Shown one piece after another: positions 20,701 through 27,719 of a DNA stretch of 64,000 nucleotides. The notes under the pieces are model-generated. The model searched no databases and had not been told where the DNA came from. It worked only from the letters and a program-made list of their open reading frames with translations. The DNA comes from Bacteroidota bacterium (GTDB lineage Bacteria; Bacteroidota; Bacteroidia; AKYH767-A; OLB10): assembly GCA_016714535.1 (NCBI GenBank), contig JADKDR010000009.1, forward strand, positions 124,001 to 188,000. Reading direction: 5' to 3'. A program made the translations under genes and the position numbers. The stretch's first letter is position 1. Each line of letters begins with the position of its first letter.

Positions 20701-22071
20701 CAATGGCAGGTTGGTATTGACTTCAGGAACAGGCAGGAAACGATAATTACCCATGCCCATATAGTTTTGGGTACAATTACCTTGCACCACCTCCGGAGTG
20801 GCGCCAATTTGAAAATAATAGTAAACATTGGTTGTGGTATCGAGCTTTACAGCTACCGAATAATTTGTGGCAGCATAATTAACCATTTGAATAGGCTGAA
20901 AATTATTCCATGAACCCACCAAAAACATTCCACCGGGTGCGGGGCCATTGGCGTTTACAAAAAAGGTAACGAATACAGAATCGGGATATACACAGGGACT
21001 GCAACTTGAAAAACAAACTACGGGCAACGTTGTATTTGCATTTGGAACTGCTAATTCTCTTCTACTGTTGAGATTAGCACAAGCTAACGGCACTGTGTCA
21101 GCACCGGTAGTGTCTTGCAAAAATGTGTATTCAACAACTTCATTGGTATCAAGATTTACATCTGCAAAGTACGTTGTGCCATTGAGCAGCGTCATGGGTG
21201 TTGCGGTGCTATCCCAGTTATTAAAAGTACCTACCAGGTGTGGACCATTGGGACCTAAGCTTGTATTCTTCATATCCATACGAAAACGTACAGTTACATT
21301 AAACAAAGGGTCGAAAACCTGAACAGAGTAAAAGTTTCCATTGTCCATACCTCTGTTAAGAGTAATTAAATCGTAATCACTGGCAACAAAGTTCCATGCA
21401 TCAAAAGTTGAACTCAATGCATAATATTGAATAGTCTTTTGTCCCGGTGATTTAATAATTGTGGCATTACCTATGGTATCAGTTAGTCCGCTAAAAAACA
21501 CCTGTAAAATATCGCTTGATGCCCAGTTATTATAGGTGAAACGCAAGAAGACAAACTCCTCAGGGCTGCGTGGGCCGGCCATATTCACCTCAAATTGTAT
21601 GTTTTGATTGCTATAAACAGGGTCGGGCGTGATTTGCTTAATCGTATTTATAGGAGCGAACTCGGTCGGCTTATTGGTTGTCTCCATTACGATTGCATTC
21701 GTAGTATTGTACCCGTTATCCTTTAGTCTTGTGGTGTACCATTTACCAACGGTAGTTGAATTATTAAACAAATTATCAGAGGTAGGCACATTATACCATG
21801 CAAAAAGTGCAGGAACATTAAACTCGGTATTACCAAACTTACGCCAGATGTTTACGGTATCAGATATAATGGCATAATTATACCCTGCGCTATCTGATTG
21901 AATCTGCACAGATTGATAACCTGGAATATCTGAAGCCATTGTTTGTCCATTCCAAAAATAGCCGGTTCGGTACCCCGGATGCACGTAATATGTTTGCGCA
22001 AAGATTGCCTGAGAGAAACTAATTGCGCAAAGAATTAGTAATAATTTCATTGAAGTCGGAAATTTTTTCAT
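14710..22071 (-). CDS. Giant T9SS-secreted protein with 19 tandem cysteine-rich CBM48/glycogen-binding-like repeats
   Basis: This 2453-residue protein has a signal peptide (1-25), an N-terminal unit with an E-set-like domain (about 26-256), 19 tandem modules of about 110 residues (257-2372) and a type A T9SS sorting domain (VYPNPTDGIFTIDV to KKLVIN). Each module starts with a strand like VTFQVDMSNT, then GPHLAGTFNNWD (the W-containing loop of CBM48/AMPK-type glycogen-binding domains), a strand LDTTxxIEYKFL, then ETVPxxCGVPDG, NRxLxVPE and VCFSxCxxC. Four cysteines per module are nearly invariant. The protein is expected at the cell surface or outside the cell, and it could bind glucans or other polysaccharide. 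No enzyme domain is seen. Its own terminator follows, and the heparinase-like gene is upstream on the same strand. The frame is intact over 7.3 kb, unlike several neighbours. Confidence 0.85.
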   Translation of the reverse strand: MKKFPTSMKLLLILCAISFSQAIFAQTYYVHPGYRTGYFWNGQTMASDIPGYQSVQIQSDSAGYNYAIISDTVNIWRKFGNTEFNVPALFAWYNVPTSDNLFNNSTTVGKWYTTRLKDNGYNTTNAIVMETTNKPTEFAPINTIKQITPDPVYSNQNIQFEVNMAGPRSPEEFVFLRFTYNNWASSDILQVFFSGLTDTIGNATIIKSPGQKTIQYYALSSTFDAWNFVASDYDLITLNRGMDNGNFYSVQVFDPLFNVTVRFRMDMKNTSLGPNGPHLVGTFNNWDSTATPMTLLNGTTYFADVNLDTNEVVEYTFLQDTTGADTVPLACANLNSRRELAVPNANTTLPVVCFSSCSPCVYPDSVFVTFFVNANGPAPGGMFLVGSWNNFQPIQMVNYAATNYSVAVKLDTTTNVYYYFQIGATPEVVQGNCTQNYMGMGNYRFLPVPEVNTNLPLICFSSCYTCALKNKVTITFKVDLSNTPIGPGLPHVIIDDDNYNTFSHLLTPIGNGIYQHKYLVDTTKVLRYKFIRDANLYGAEQVPGACGVYDGTILFDTVRSIIVPEIDTTLPVVCYSSCGPCQPSPLREYTFKVNMTGVPLGPGGPTLAGNFNGWNLTQYRMTQELPVVNGQVIYKVTMNLDTSLYLKYNFFSDTTNAAHEELPNSCSVGGNGKPWKSRWVDLPNVSTVFQPVCFAYCLCSDTNKVKVRFRVDMSNTPLGNSYAHIIGTFNNWDPLADITYPFLPNIYIQIFLLEKGSTHFYRFLRDGSLIGGEIVPAACGWPDGNGGYVRRVDVGQKDTILPVVCYSECDTPCNAIGQKELTFKVDMSQTTIGPFGPHVVWNYAGMASNKVAMINGGNGIYYVSVFVDTATVIEYRFLRSIYDVDAEVVPIACDNANGNRQITMGTNSVILPIVCFGGCTSCGNSNSTDVTFRVDVAQSGFQSGVYLATNKNGFNPVPMNQIGPTLFSLTLNLPQGDTLQYFFLNDIGFGGQEIVPIQCGVLDGNGNFVRELIVPTTALLLPDVCFSDCILCPPPPLSNVTFQVNVSQTNIGTNFMYLAGTFNSWDTTSLQMVNFGNGIWKKTISLDTTAVHQYRFFVGNTFAGSETVNPACAVPDTVGGLSREIAVPENDSTLAAVCLNECINCSPAVSVTFKCDYSKVTIGPGKPHLAGAFNGWSLTATPLDSMGNGVWQKTLLLDSTQTYQYKFLSDTLLTAYEIVPQVCGVNNGGFFNRNLKVPESSVALPLVCFSECGPCIFPDSVDVVFKVDLSNTQPGVGGPHLIRYNPNNFNTTKFPLTYIAGNVWGVMLRLDTMETIQYRFSTGSAIITSETVPPFCGVSNVFHGFVRSLKVPKVDSVLATRCFASCIACTTTPKVKVTFRVDMAQTILGQGGPRIAGSFNNWNTFTDTLKLIGGTTYGATLLLDSTKIAEYKFLNDTGTGAYEIVPVLCSNGNGNRALIVPETDTILDIVCFSNCAACPYPDTVDVTFLVDMVNTPPGPNGVHLAGTFNGWSTTATPMNLVGGTLYSIVLPLDTMLNIEYKFLSNDDAGSYELVPQQCSNINGNRFLAVPETDVVLDTICFATCGKCVIPDSVNITLQVDFTNTPPGPNGPHIAGTFNSWSTTANPLTLINGNVYGITLRLDTTSSIEYKFLSDDNVPSYENFAGPCLNSNGNRSLDIPEVDSVFQKVCFNECDTCIAHDSVLVTLQVDMTNTTIGIGGPHVAGTFNNWSTTATPLNLIVGNIYGVSLWLDTMDNIEYKFLSDNVAGYETVPFACALSNGNRGLNVPEADTTLDVVCFSSCIACSSIDSVNVTFLVDVTGQTFGIGGPHIAGSWNGWSTKTQLTQISGNVYGTTIMIDSSLIIQYKFLTDNNSMFESVPSQCGVPDGFGGFNREFEVPEMDAIIDTVCFSECTYCPKTDSVKVKFVVDMSNSSLGQGGPHIAGTFNNWNVSSHPLTDIGNGCFEIELWLDTTLSIEYKFLNDNNTSGYETVPQACGVPDGVGGYNRFLQVPETDTILAKVCFSECNGCIPIGLVSVNFRVDMSQTAIGKGGPHLAGSFNSWTPIPMTALGNNIYGITLVLDSSKIFQYKFLSKNSLAGSETVPMACGVQDVNGVYNRELVVPNNFTILPIVCFNECGACGATNKAVITFQVDLKNETPVSPHLVGSFNAWDTTATEMWNPLGTKWVCQVVLDTGVFHQYKFLIDSTFVGEEIVPQLCGVPNGLGGYNREIIVTISDSLDCVCYSQCGACTDDSVNVTFQVDMHGAVIMGNQIVNVFIAGTFNNWDPTATPMFDVNSDSIYTVTLRLDSTQTIQYKYLRDNNFGAVENVPGQCGVPDGFGGFNRELVVPEFDITLQEICFNFCTMCFVGVNEILELDIVNVYPNPTDGIFTIDVTGNATDITIAIYDNKGAMLHTTNESDGNKYVYDLSNQPKGIYYIRVLSKNGIVTKKLVIN
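14956..21303 (-). repeat. Tract of 19 coding tandem repeats (~330 bp each)
   Basis: I delimited 19 units by the recurring opening strand (VxVTFxVDM) and the closing VCFSxCxxC. Units 11-16 are the most alike, whereas units 1-7 and 10 are more diverged. Units 2, 3, 6, 7 and 10 lack the FNxW loop. Repeats are alike in protein but clearly differ in DNA, so they are old or under selection rather than freshly duplicated. Confidence 0.8.
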
Positions 22072-22233
22072 TAAATATAAATTGTTTTTAATATCGATTC
22101 ATTTATTCACAATGGTCAGATTATGAAGGTTATACTCTTCCTTCCTGTCTATAATCATGCCTTTTTAAATAACTCGCGAAGGTAAGTTTTAATAAAGTTG
22201 TTTCTTTTCATATGTAGAAAAACTTTTACACGA

Positions 22234-24465
22234 TTAGTTGATAATCTTTCCATACCCATTTGACCAAAGCTGCCCCATGTTCCAGTTTTGCCTGAAAGGC
22301 ATGTTACAATAGTCCTTTACGATTATTTCATGTGCTTTTATTTCAATTATTCTTAGTTGTTTTATATCGCGGAAGGCGGCCGAAGCCACAATGATATTTT
22401 TATCACAATATTCTAATCTTGCTTTTGCCTGCCGCATCATTTTAAAAAGGCCCTTTTTACCTTCATACCACCAGTTTTGTTCTTCGCCTTCTACCACCAT
22501 TGTATTATGATTTTGTACCGAGCGAAAGGTGTTACGTTTTTCAGGCAATGGAGTGTAAATGTAGGTGCCTGGATCTACTAAAACATCTTTGCCATTCACT
22601 TGCAATTCAATGCTCAATTTATCACAATGCACATGCCCCCAACTATGATGAAACCCTTTACCATTACCACATACAAGACTAAGAAATAGATTTTCAGACT
22701 GCACCACCAATAGCCCAAAAGCCTCGTAATGCATAAACTGAATATCTTTAATCAAATCTTGTTCGAACTTGAATTGATGCTCATGATGATGTGAATAAAC
22801 AGGATGTTCCAAAAATCTTTTATCGAAAGTGCTTGATTGATATTTATCAATTACAGCCGACTTTGTTTCTTTTAAAACAGGTTTTTTGCCATTAGCAAGG
22901 CTCTTGCTAAACGAATATTCCAAAGGACATTGGCCGGTGTGCTTACTGGTAATTCCATTTGTAAAGGATATAAAAGTCTGATGATTTAAATAATTCTCAT
23001 CCCAAAATTGAACTTGATTTACCGGATTGCCGACAAGATTTGCATATTTAGCCTTAGCCTGAGAAAACTCCATTAAATATCCGGTTGGAGTTAGTTTAAT
23101 AAAACGGCCGCTATCATTGTCGCCAATCTGGGTAATGTCGCCATTAGGTTTGGTTATGTCACTTGTAAACTGAGCAGCAGCTTGCATCCTATGAAAAACA
23201 ATGGCAATCTTACCGGTCAATTTTTGCTCATTCCATAAATTGTGTAAGTCATTCTTCAGCAATGAAAAATAAGCGGCATCAAAAAGCGGTTCCATATCTC
23301 TTGAAATACTGTTTTGAGAAAAAAGTATTTTCATTTTTTCAGCCTTTTTACCTAATAATAAACTTAATGCAGATGCCAATGCCTCGGCACTTAAGCGATG
23401 ATATGATGTTGAGCCTTCGAAGTTTGTTCCTTCGCTAAAAAATTGCCTTTCGCCTTCCTGCATCAGCTCTTGTAATGATAATACGAGCCAATCGTTAATT
23501 TCGTTAGTGCCTGAAAGAAAATTTGTGATAAAAAACAAACCTACCACATTGCATAAATAATGATTGCTGGTTAAGCCCTCCTGATATTCAAAATGGTTAT
23601 AAATAAATTGCCCGTGCTGCAACAAATAGCTATGAAGCAGGCTGCTGAACTCCGCATTGAGAATTCCGGTTTTATCCAATTGTAAAAACAAGTCATGAGC
23701 CATGCAGATATTAGCTGCCCTAATGCCTATATCCATAGCGCAGCTCCAGTTAACTCCAATACCACATGGGTTAATGGCCATGAAATCGAGCAATTGCGCT
23801 TTATATTCTGTAACCGCCTTAACTTGATTGCCGGTTAGTTTACCAAATATTGCCAATTGCAATAGATGCTGCATTCTTCCAAGTTCCCATGGCACTTTAA
23901 TATCGATACCACTTCCGCGAATTTGACTGAATTGCTGATTATACGGCAGGCATGAGTCGAAACGAAAGCCTGATTTATGATCCTTGCACCAATCAATAAG
24001 TTGATAGTCGGGTTTTGTTTTAAATGCTGATTGCAACAATTGAAATGAAAAGGGAATATATGCCGGTGGCAAAAGTTGTTGAAGAAAGCTTTCAAGATTG
24101 GATATATCCAATTTCAAATCTGATGAGTATTTGTTTCCCTCTACTCCCGGAGCCTGAGTTTGGTAATCAAGGTTAACCCAACCACTTCCTAACAAATCCA
24201 TGTAATGTTGCCCATTGGCATTTGAATACATGTTCCAATGATAGATTGCTACTTCTTGATTAAGATTGGATAAGTCTAAAGCATCCAAATCAAGGTGCGA
24301 ATTAAACTGCAGTTGTGTGGCGAAATTGTATCTGGGATCAACGGCTAATAGCCTTGCGTTTTTAGCAGGCATTTGCTTTTTCTCTTGAATATTACGCCAA
24401 ACCTTCTTGACAAGGGTAACAAAAGGAAAATCAAATTTATTAAGCCAAAGCTGAATGGATTTCAA
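22234..24465 (-). CDS. Heparinase II/III-like polysaccharide lyase family protein
   Basis: This 743-residue protein has an alpha-helical toroid region (about 130-430, with EGLTSNHYLCNVVGLFFI and FFSEGTNFEGSTSYHRLSAEA) and a C-terminal beta-sandwich with WGHVHCDKLSIELQVNG, VDPGTYIYTP and RNTFRSVQNHNTMVVEGEEQ. This is the signature order of Heparinase_II_III proteins. In the family, Tyr and His residues in the toroid (SYHR) and the metal-binding His of the sandwich (GHVHCD) serve beta-elimination of uronate-containing glycans. There is no signal peptide, which resembles the versions found in surface-polysaccharide gene sets, where the substrate is a biosynthetic polymer. Whether it is a lyase or a modifying enzyme cannot be decided. 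It lies 162 bases upstream of the giant repeat gene on the same strand. Confidence 0.8.
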   Translation of the reverse strand: MKSIQLWLNKFDFPFVTLVKKVWRNIQEKKQMPAKNARLLAVDPRYNFATQLQFNSHLDLDALDLSNLNQEVAIYHWNMYSNANGQHYMDLLGSGWVNLDYQTQAPGVEGNKYSSDLKLDISNLESFLQQLLPPAYIPFSFQLLQSAFKTKPDYQLIDWCKDHKSGFRFDSCLPYNQQFSQIRGSGIDIKVPWELGRMQHLLQLAIFGKLTGNQVKAVTEYKAQLLDFMAINPCGIGVNWSCAMDIGIRAANICMAHDLFLQLDKTGILNAEFSSLLHSYLLQHGQFIYNHFEYQEGLTSNHYLCNVVGLFFITNFLSGTNEINDWLVLSLQELMQEGERQFFSEGTNFEGSTSYHRLSAEALASALSLLLGKKAEKMKILFSQNSISRDMEPLFDAAYFSLLKNDLHNLWNEQKLTGKIAIVFHRMQAAAQFTSDITKPNGDITQIGDNDSGRFIKLTPTGYLMEFSQAKAKYANLVGNPVNQVQFWDENYLNHQTFISFTNGITSKHTGQCPLEYSFSKSLANGKKPVLKETKSAVIDKYQSSTFDKRFLEHPVYSHHHEHQFKFEQDLIKDIQFMHYEAFGLLVVQSENLFLSLVCGNGKGFHHSWGHVHCDKLSIELQVNGKDVLVDPGTYIYTPLPEKRNTFRSVQNHNTMVVEGEEQNWWYEGKKGLFKMMRQAKARLEYCDKNIIVASAAFRDIKQLRIIEIKAHEIIVKDYCNMPFRQNWNMGQLWSNGYGKIIN

Positions 24466-24662
24466 ATTAGAAAAATTGGACTGTAAAAGTACGAAAAATA
24501 AAAAAAAACAATTTTTTCAATTATCAACCCTCGTTTATAAGCCAAGGAATAGCTAGTTATTAAATAGAAAACTTCGCTATTTTTTACTTCTGAAAAAGTG
24601 TATGTAGTGCATGCGATTCTATCTTCGAAAAAAAAATAAAGCCAGCACTACCGAAATAAAAT

Positions 24663-24670
24663 TACCTTTG
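24663..24670 (+). promoter_or_regulatory. Putative -7 element of the guaB promoter
   Basis: TACCTTTG matches the Bacteroidota -7 consensus TAnnTTTG exactly and ends 26 bases before the guaB ATG. No clear TTG at -33 was found. Confidence 0.55.
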
Positions 24671-24696
24671 TGCGCCAATAAACAAAACCATGTTTT

Positions 24697-26169
24697 ATGG
24701 CAAAAAAATCAGCAGAAAAATTTCTTGGCGAAGGGTTGACTTACGATGATGTTTTGTTAGTGCCGGCATATTCAGAAGTGCTGCCTCGCGAAACAGATAT
24801 TACAACGCATTTTACCCAAAACATTATTCTCAATGCTCCTTTTATATCGGCTGCAATGGATACGGTTACTGAGAGCGCCTTAGCCATATCAATGGCTCAG
24901 GAAGGTGGTATAGGGGTGTTACACAAAAACATGAGCATAGAGTCGCAAGCGGCAGAGGTTCGCAAAGTAAAGCGCTCTGAAAGTGGGATGATTCTTGACC
25001 CGGTTACACTTACTACCAAAGCTACTATTGGCGATGCACTGCAAATGATGAAAGAAAATAAAATTGGTGGAATTCCGATAATTGATGCAGAAAAAAAACT
25101 GGTTGGTATATTAACCAACCGCGATTTAAGGTTCGAACGAAATTTAAAACGCAGCGTAACCGAAGTGATGACCAGCAAAAATCTGATTACAGTTACTGGC
25201 GTTGTCGATTTTCAAAAAGCAGAAGTGTTGCTGATGCAATATCGGATAGAAAAACTTCCGGTAGTTGATAAACATTACCGCCTAATTGGATTAATTACGT
25301 ATAAAGACATTATGAAATTCCGCTCACGTCCCGACTCGTGCAAAGACAAACTTGGAAGATTGCGCGTAGCTGCAGCCGTAGGCATAACAGCCGATATGCT
25401 TGATCGGGTATCGGCCCTGGTAACTGTTGGGGTTGATGCCATAAGCATAGACACTGCACATGCGCATAGCAAGGGCGTAATTACAGCCTTGAAAACAGTA
25501 AAGAGTCGATATCCTAACCTGGATGTTGTTTGCGGAAATATTGGCACTGCCGATGCTGCACGTGCCCTGGTAAAGGCTGGTGCCGATGCAGTTAAAGTTG
25601 GTATTGGCCCCGGTTCTATTTGCACCACACGTATTGTTGCAGGTGTAGGTGTACCGCAGTTGTTTGCCGTTTACAATGTGGCACAAGCATTAAAAGGATC
25701 GGGAATTCCTGTTATTGCCGATGGTGGTATACGCTACTCCGGTGATGTTGCAAAGGCCATAGCTGCCGGTGCACATAGTGTTATGATTGGCGGCATGTTT
25801 GCTGGCGTAGAGGAATCGCCCGGAGAAACAATTATTTTTGAAGGAAGAAAATTTAAATCCTATAGAGGAATGGGAAGTATTGAAGCAATGCGCGAAGGAA
25901 GTAAAGACCGCTATTTTCAGGATGTTGAAGATGATATAAAAAAATTGGTTCCTGAGGGAATTGTTGGACGAGTACCCTATAAAGGAACGCTGGCCGAAGA
26001 AATGTATCAACTAAAAGGAGGGTTAAAAGCTAGCATGGGATATTGCGGAGCAAAAAATATTGAAACATTACAAAAGGCTCAGTTTGTGCGCATCACCAAT
26101 TCCGGTATTAATGAAAGTCATCCGCATTCGATTCAAATAACAAAAGAAGCCCCTAATTATAAGCGATAA
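24697..26169 (+). CDS. guaB: Inosine-5'-monophosphate dehydrogenase
   Basis: This 490-residue enzyme oxidises IMP to XMP with NAD+, the committed step of GMP synthesis. The TIM barrel starts with LTYDDVLLVPAYSEVLP (15-30). Two CBS domains are inserted (about 95-205, with DPVTLTTKATIGDALQMM and VTEVMTSKNLITV). The catalytic loop GPGSICTTR contains Cys309, and the IMP-binding stretches IADGGIRYSGD and GGMFAGVEESPGE follow. The mobile flap is YRGMGSIEAM. Length and motifs are complete. It is monocistronic, with a promoter element upstream and a terminator that overlaps its last codons. Confidence 0.97.
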   Translation: MAKKSAEKFLGEGLTYDDVLLVPAYSEVLPRETDITTHFTQNIILNAPFISAAMDTVTESALAISMAQEGGIGVLHKNMSIESQAAEVRKVKRSESGMILDPVTLTTKATIGDALQMMKENKIGGIPIIDAEKKLVGILTNRDLRFERNLKRSVTEVMTSKNLITVTGVVDFQKAEVLLMQYRIEKLPVVDKHYRLIGLITYKDIMKFRSRPDSCKDKLGRLRVAAAVGITADMLDRVSALVTVGVDAISIDTAHAHSKGVITALKTVKSRYPNLDVVCGNIGTADAARALVKAGADAVKVGIGPGSICTTRIVAGVGVPQLFAVYNVAQALKGSGIPVIADGGIRYSGDVAKAIAAGAHSVMIGGMFAGVEESPGETIIFEGRKFKSYRGMGSIEAMREGSKDRYFQDVEDDIKKLVPEGIVGRVPYKGTLAEEMYQLKGGLKASMGYCGAKNIETLQKAQFVRITNSGINESHPHSIQITKEAPNYKR

Positions 26170-26190
26170 TATCAGGGGCTTGTTTCTTTA
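26147..26190 (+). terminator. Terminator hairpin overlapping the guaB stop codon
   Basis: AAGCCCCT (26147-26154) pairs with AGGGGCTT (26174-26181), and ATTAT pairs with ATAAT inside it. The left arm lies within the last guaB codons and the stop codon lies in the hairpin. A T-rich stretch follows. It may also serve the convergent gene at 26220-26663. Confidence 0.75.
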
Positions 26191-26219
26191 ATTGGTTGAA
26201 AGAAAAACTATTTTTCGAA

Positions 26220-26663
26220 TCAGGCTTTGTTTTCTCCGCTTAAACTGTCTTTGGTATCTTTAATTTTTTGTTTTGCGGCTTCTCCTAAATCTTCAAATTT
26301 CTCTTCGGCTTTGTTTGCAAGGTCTGCAGCTTGTTTTTTTACATCATCAAACATAGCGCTAGCTTTTTCCTTTATACCCGACTCCTCCACTTTGTGCTTC
26401 AATTGTTCAATCTGATCTCCGGCCTTGTCGGCAAGGTCTTTTAAGTCACCTTTCAATTCTTCAGTCTTGGCAGCTATTTTTTCTTTAATGCCGCTTTCGT
26501 CCAGTTGCTGTTTAAACTCTGCTGCTTTTTGCTCTGCTTGCTCCGCAAGATCTTTTACCTTGTCTTCTAACTGATCTTTTAACTCGTCAGCCTTGTCAGC
26601 AAATTCGCTTACTTTTTTCCTTATGCTATCAAATAGCCCTTCTGATTTTTCTTGTTCACTCAT
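26220..26663 (-). CDS. LEA/apolipoprotein-like amphipathic helical protein
   Basis: This 147-residue protein is almost entirely Lys/Glu/Ala/Asp-rich amphipathic helix, with no signal peptide and no membrane helix. An 11-residue-type rhythm is seen (KVKDLAEQAEQKAAEFKQQL, ADLANKAEEKFEDLGEAAKQ), and the segment ESGIKEK occurs twice (around residues 56 and 93), which suggests an internal duplication. This composition is that of group-3 LEA-like or YtxH-associated stress proteins, which protect membranes or proteins on drying or freezing. No function can be fixed from sequence. It is convergent with guaB. Confidence 0.65.
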   Translation of the reverse strand: MSEQEKSEGLFDSIRKKVSEFADKADELKDQLEDKVKDLAEQAEQKAAEFKQQLDESGIKEKIAAKTEELKGDLKDLADKAGDQIEQLKHKVEESGIKEKASAMFDDVKKQAADLANKAEEKFEDLGEAAKQKIKDTKDSLSGENKA

Positions 26664-26747
26664 TTTAATTGATATTAATTTAATAAATATTATTTTCCGA
26701 AGTTAGCACATTCTATACCATAGTTGTAACAAAAACAGAAAAAAAAT

Positions 26748-27277
26748 ATGAAAAATTTTAAGCAGCATCAGGCAATACAAATTCTTGAACTCACTCCGGC
26801 AGTTCTTCATACCCTATTAGGTGGTCTTGATAATGGATGGATAAACTGCAAAGAAGGTGAAAACACATGGATTTCATTTGATGTGGTAGGTCACCTTTTG
26901 CATGGAGAACAGACAGATTATATTGAGTGTTTAACTATTATTCTTTCAGAAAACACCGATAAAAAATTTTAAGCCATTGACCGCTTTGCACAGTTTGAAA
27001 CAAGCCGTAGCAAAACCATTTTGCAATTACTCGATGAGTTTAAAAATGCAAGAATGTCTAATCTAAATTACTTTAGCAAAATAGATGTCACCGATAAAAT
27101 GCTCAACAGCACCGGTAAACATCGGTGTTTTGCACCATGACCTAGCACTAATTGCTGACCACGAGGGTAGCGCATGATTTGGACCATAACAAGCAGATAG
27201 TTAGAGTAATGGCCAAAAAACACACTAAAACTGTAGGCCCGTGGGTTCAATATTTTAAAATATTAATTCAGAAATAA
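26748..27277 (+). pseudogene. Decayed DinB-superfamily gene
   Basis: The reading starts MKNFKQHQAIQILELTPAVL, a normal DinB_2 N-terminus, and continues WISFDVVGHLLHGEQTDYIE to a TAA at 26970-26972. In the same frame after the stop comes AIDRFAQFETSRSKTILQLL, the expected continuation. Around 27120-27170 several single-base losses, one gain and at least two substitutions scramble GKHPVFGT...QLLTTWVAHDLDH. The last part (HDLDHNKQIVRVMAKKH, VGPWVQYFKILIQ) is readable in another frame and ends in a TAA that shares one base with the next ATG (27277). The mix of a nonsense codon, substitutions and indels outside homopolymers points to real decay. The intact family contains a metal-binding His triad; His-Asp-Leu-Asp-His is still recognisable. 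Confidence 0.8.
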
Positions 27278-27657
27278 TGGAAAAACTAAAAATTAACACC
27301 GTGGATGAGTATATAGCACAAATGCCTGAATCACAAAAGTTTATGCTTGAATCTATTCGAAGTATAATTAAGTCGGCTGCGCCAATGGCTACAGAAGTAA
27401 TAAGTTACCAAATGCCTGCATATAAACTACATACAGTATTGGTATATTTTGCTTCAAATAAAAATCATGTAGGATTTTATCCAACCAACAAGCCTATCGA
27501 AATATTTAAAGAACAATTGAAAAATTATAAAACATCGAAGGGTGCTATTCAATTTCCATTAAATCAAAAATTACCGGTAACACTTATAAAAAAAATAGTT
27601 GCCTATAGGATAAAAATGGATCTGGAACAAGCGGCTTTAAAAAAGAAAAAGAAGTAA
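27277..27657 (+). CDS. DUF1801 / YdhG-like protein
   Basis: This 126-residue protein matches the DUF1801 (YdhG_co) fold: DEYIAQMPESQKFMLESIRSIIKSAAPMATEVISYQMPAY, then HVGFYPTNKPIEIFKEQLKNYKTSKGAIQFPLNQKLP and a Lys-rich tail. The family includes the frataxin-like iron chaperone Fra of Bacillus, but most members have no assigned function. The ATG shares a base with the stop of the decayed DinB gene, so the pair was once an operon. The DUF1801 gene itself appears intact. Confidence 0.85.
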   Translation: MEKLKINTVDEYIAQMPESQKFMLESIRSIIKSAAPMATEVISYQMPAYKLHTVLVYFASNKNHVGFYPTNKPIEIFKEQLKNYKTSKGAIQFPLNQKLPVTLIKKIVAYRIKMDLEQAALKKKKK

Positions 27658-27680
27658 CCTTTTTTATCTAAAGTAGAGTA

Positions 27681-27688
27681 TACCTTTG
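27681..27688 (+). promoter_or_regulatory. Putative -7 element for the THUMP methyltransferase gene
   Basis: TACCTTTG matches TAnnTTTG and ends 31 bases before the ATG at 27720, the same spacing as for guaB. Confidence 0.5.
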
Positions 27689-27719
27689 CAGGCAAAAGTG
27701 TACCTTTCAATAAAGAGAA

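Noticed and set aside
14956..21303. Repeat tract as a CRISPR or DNA minisatellite
   Set aside because: The periodicity is about 330 bases, coding, and diverged in DNA while conserved in protein.
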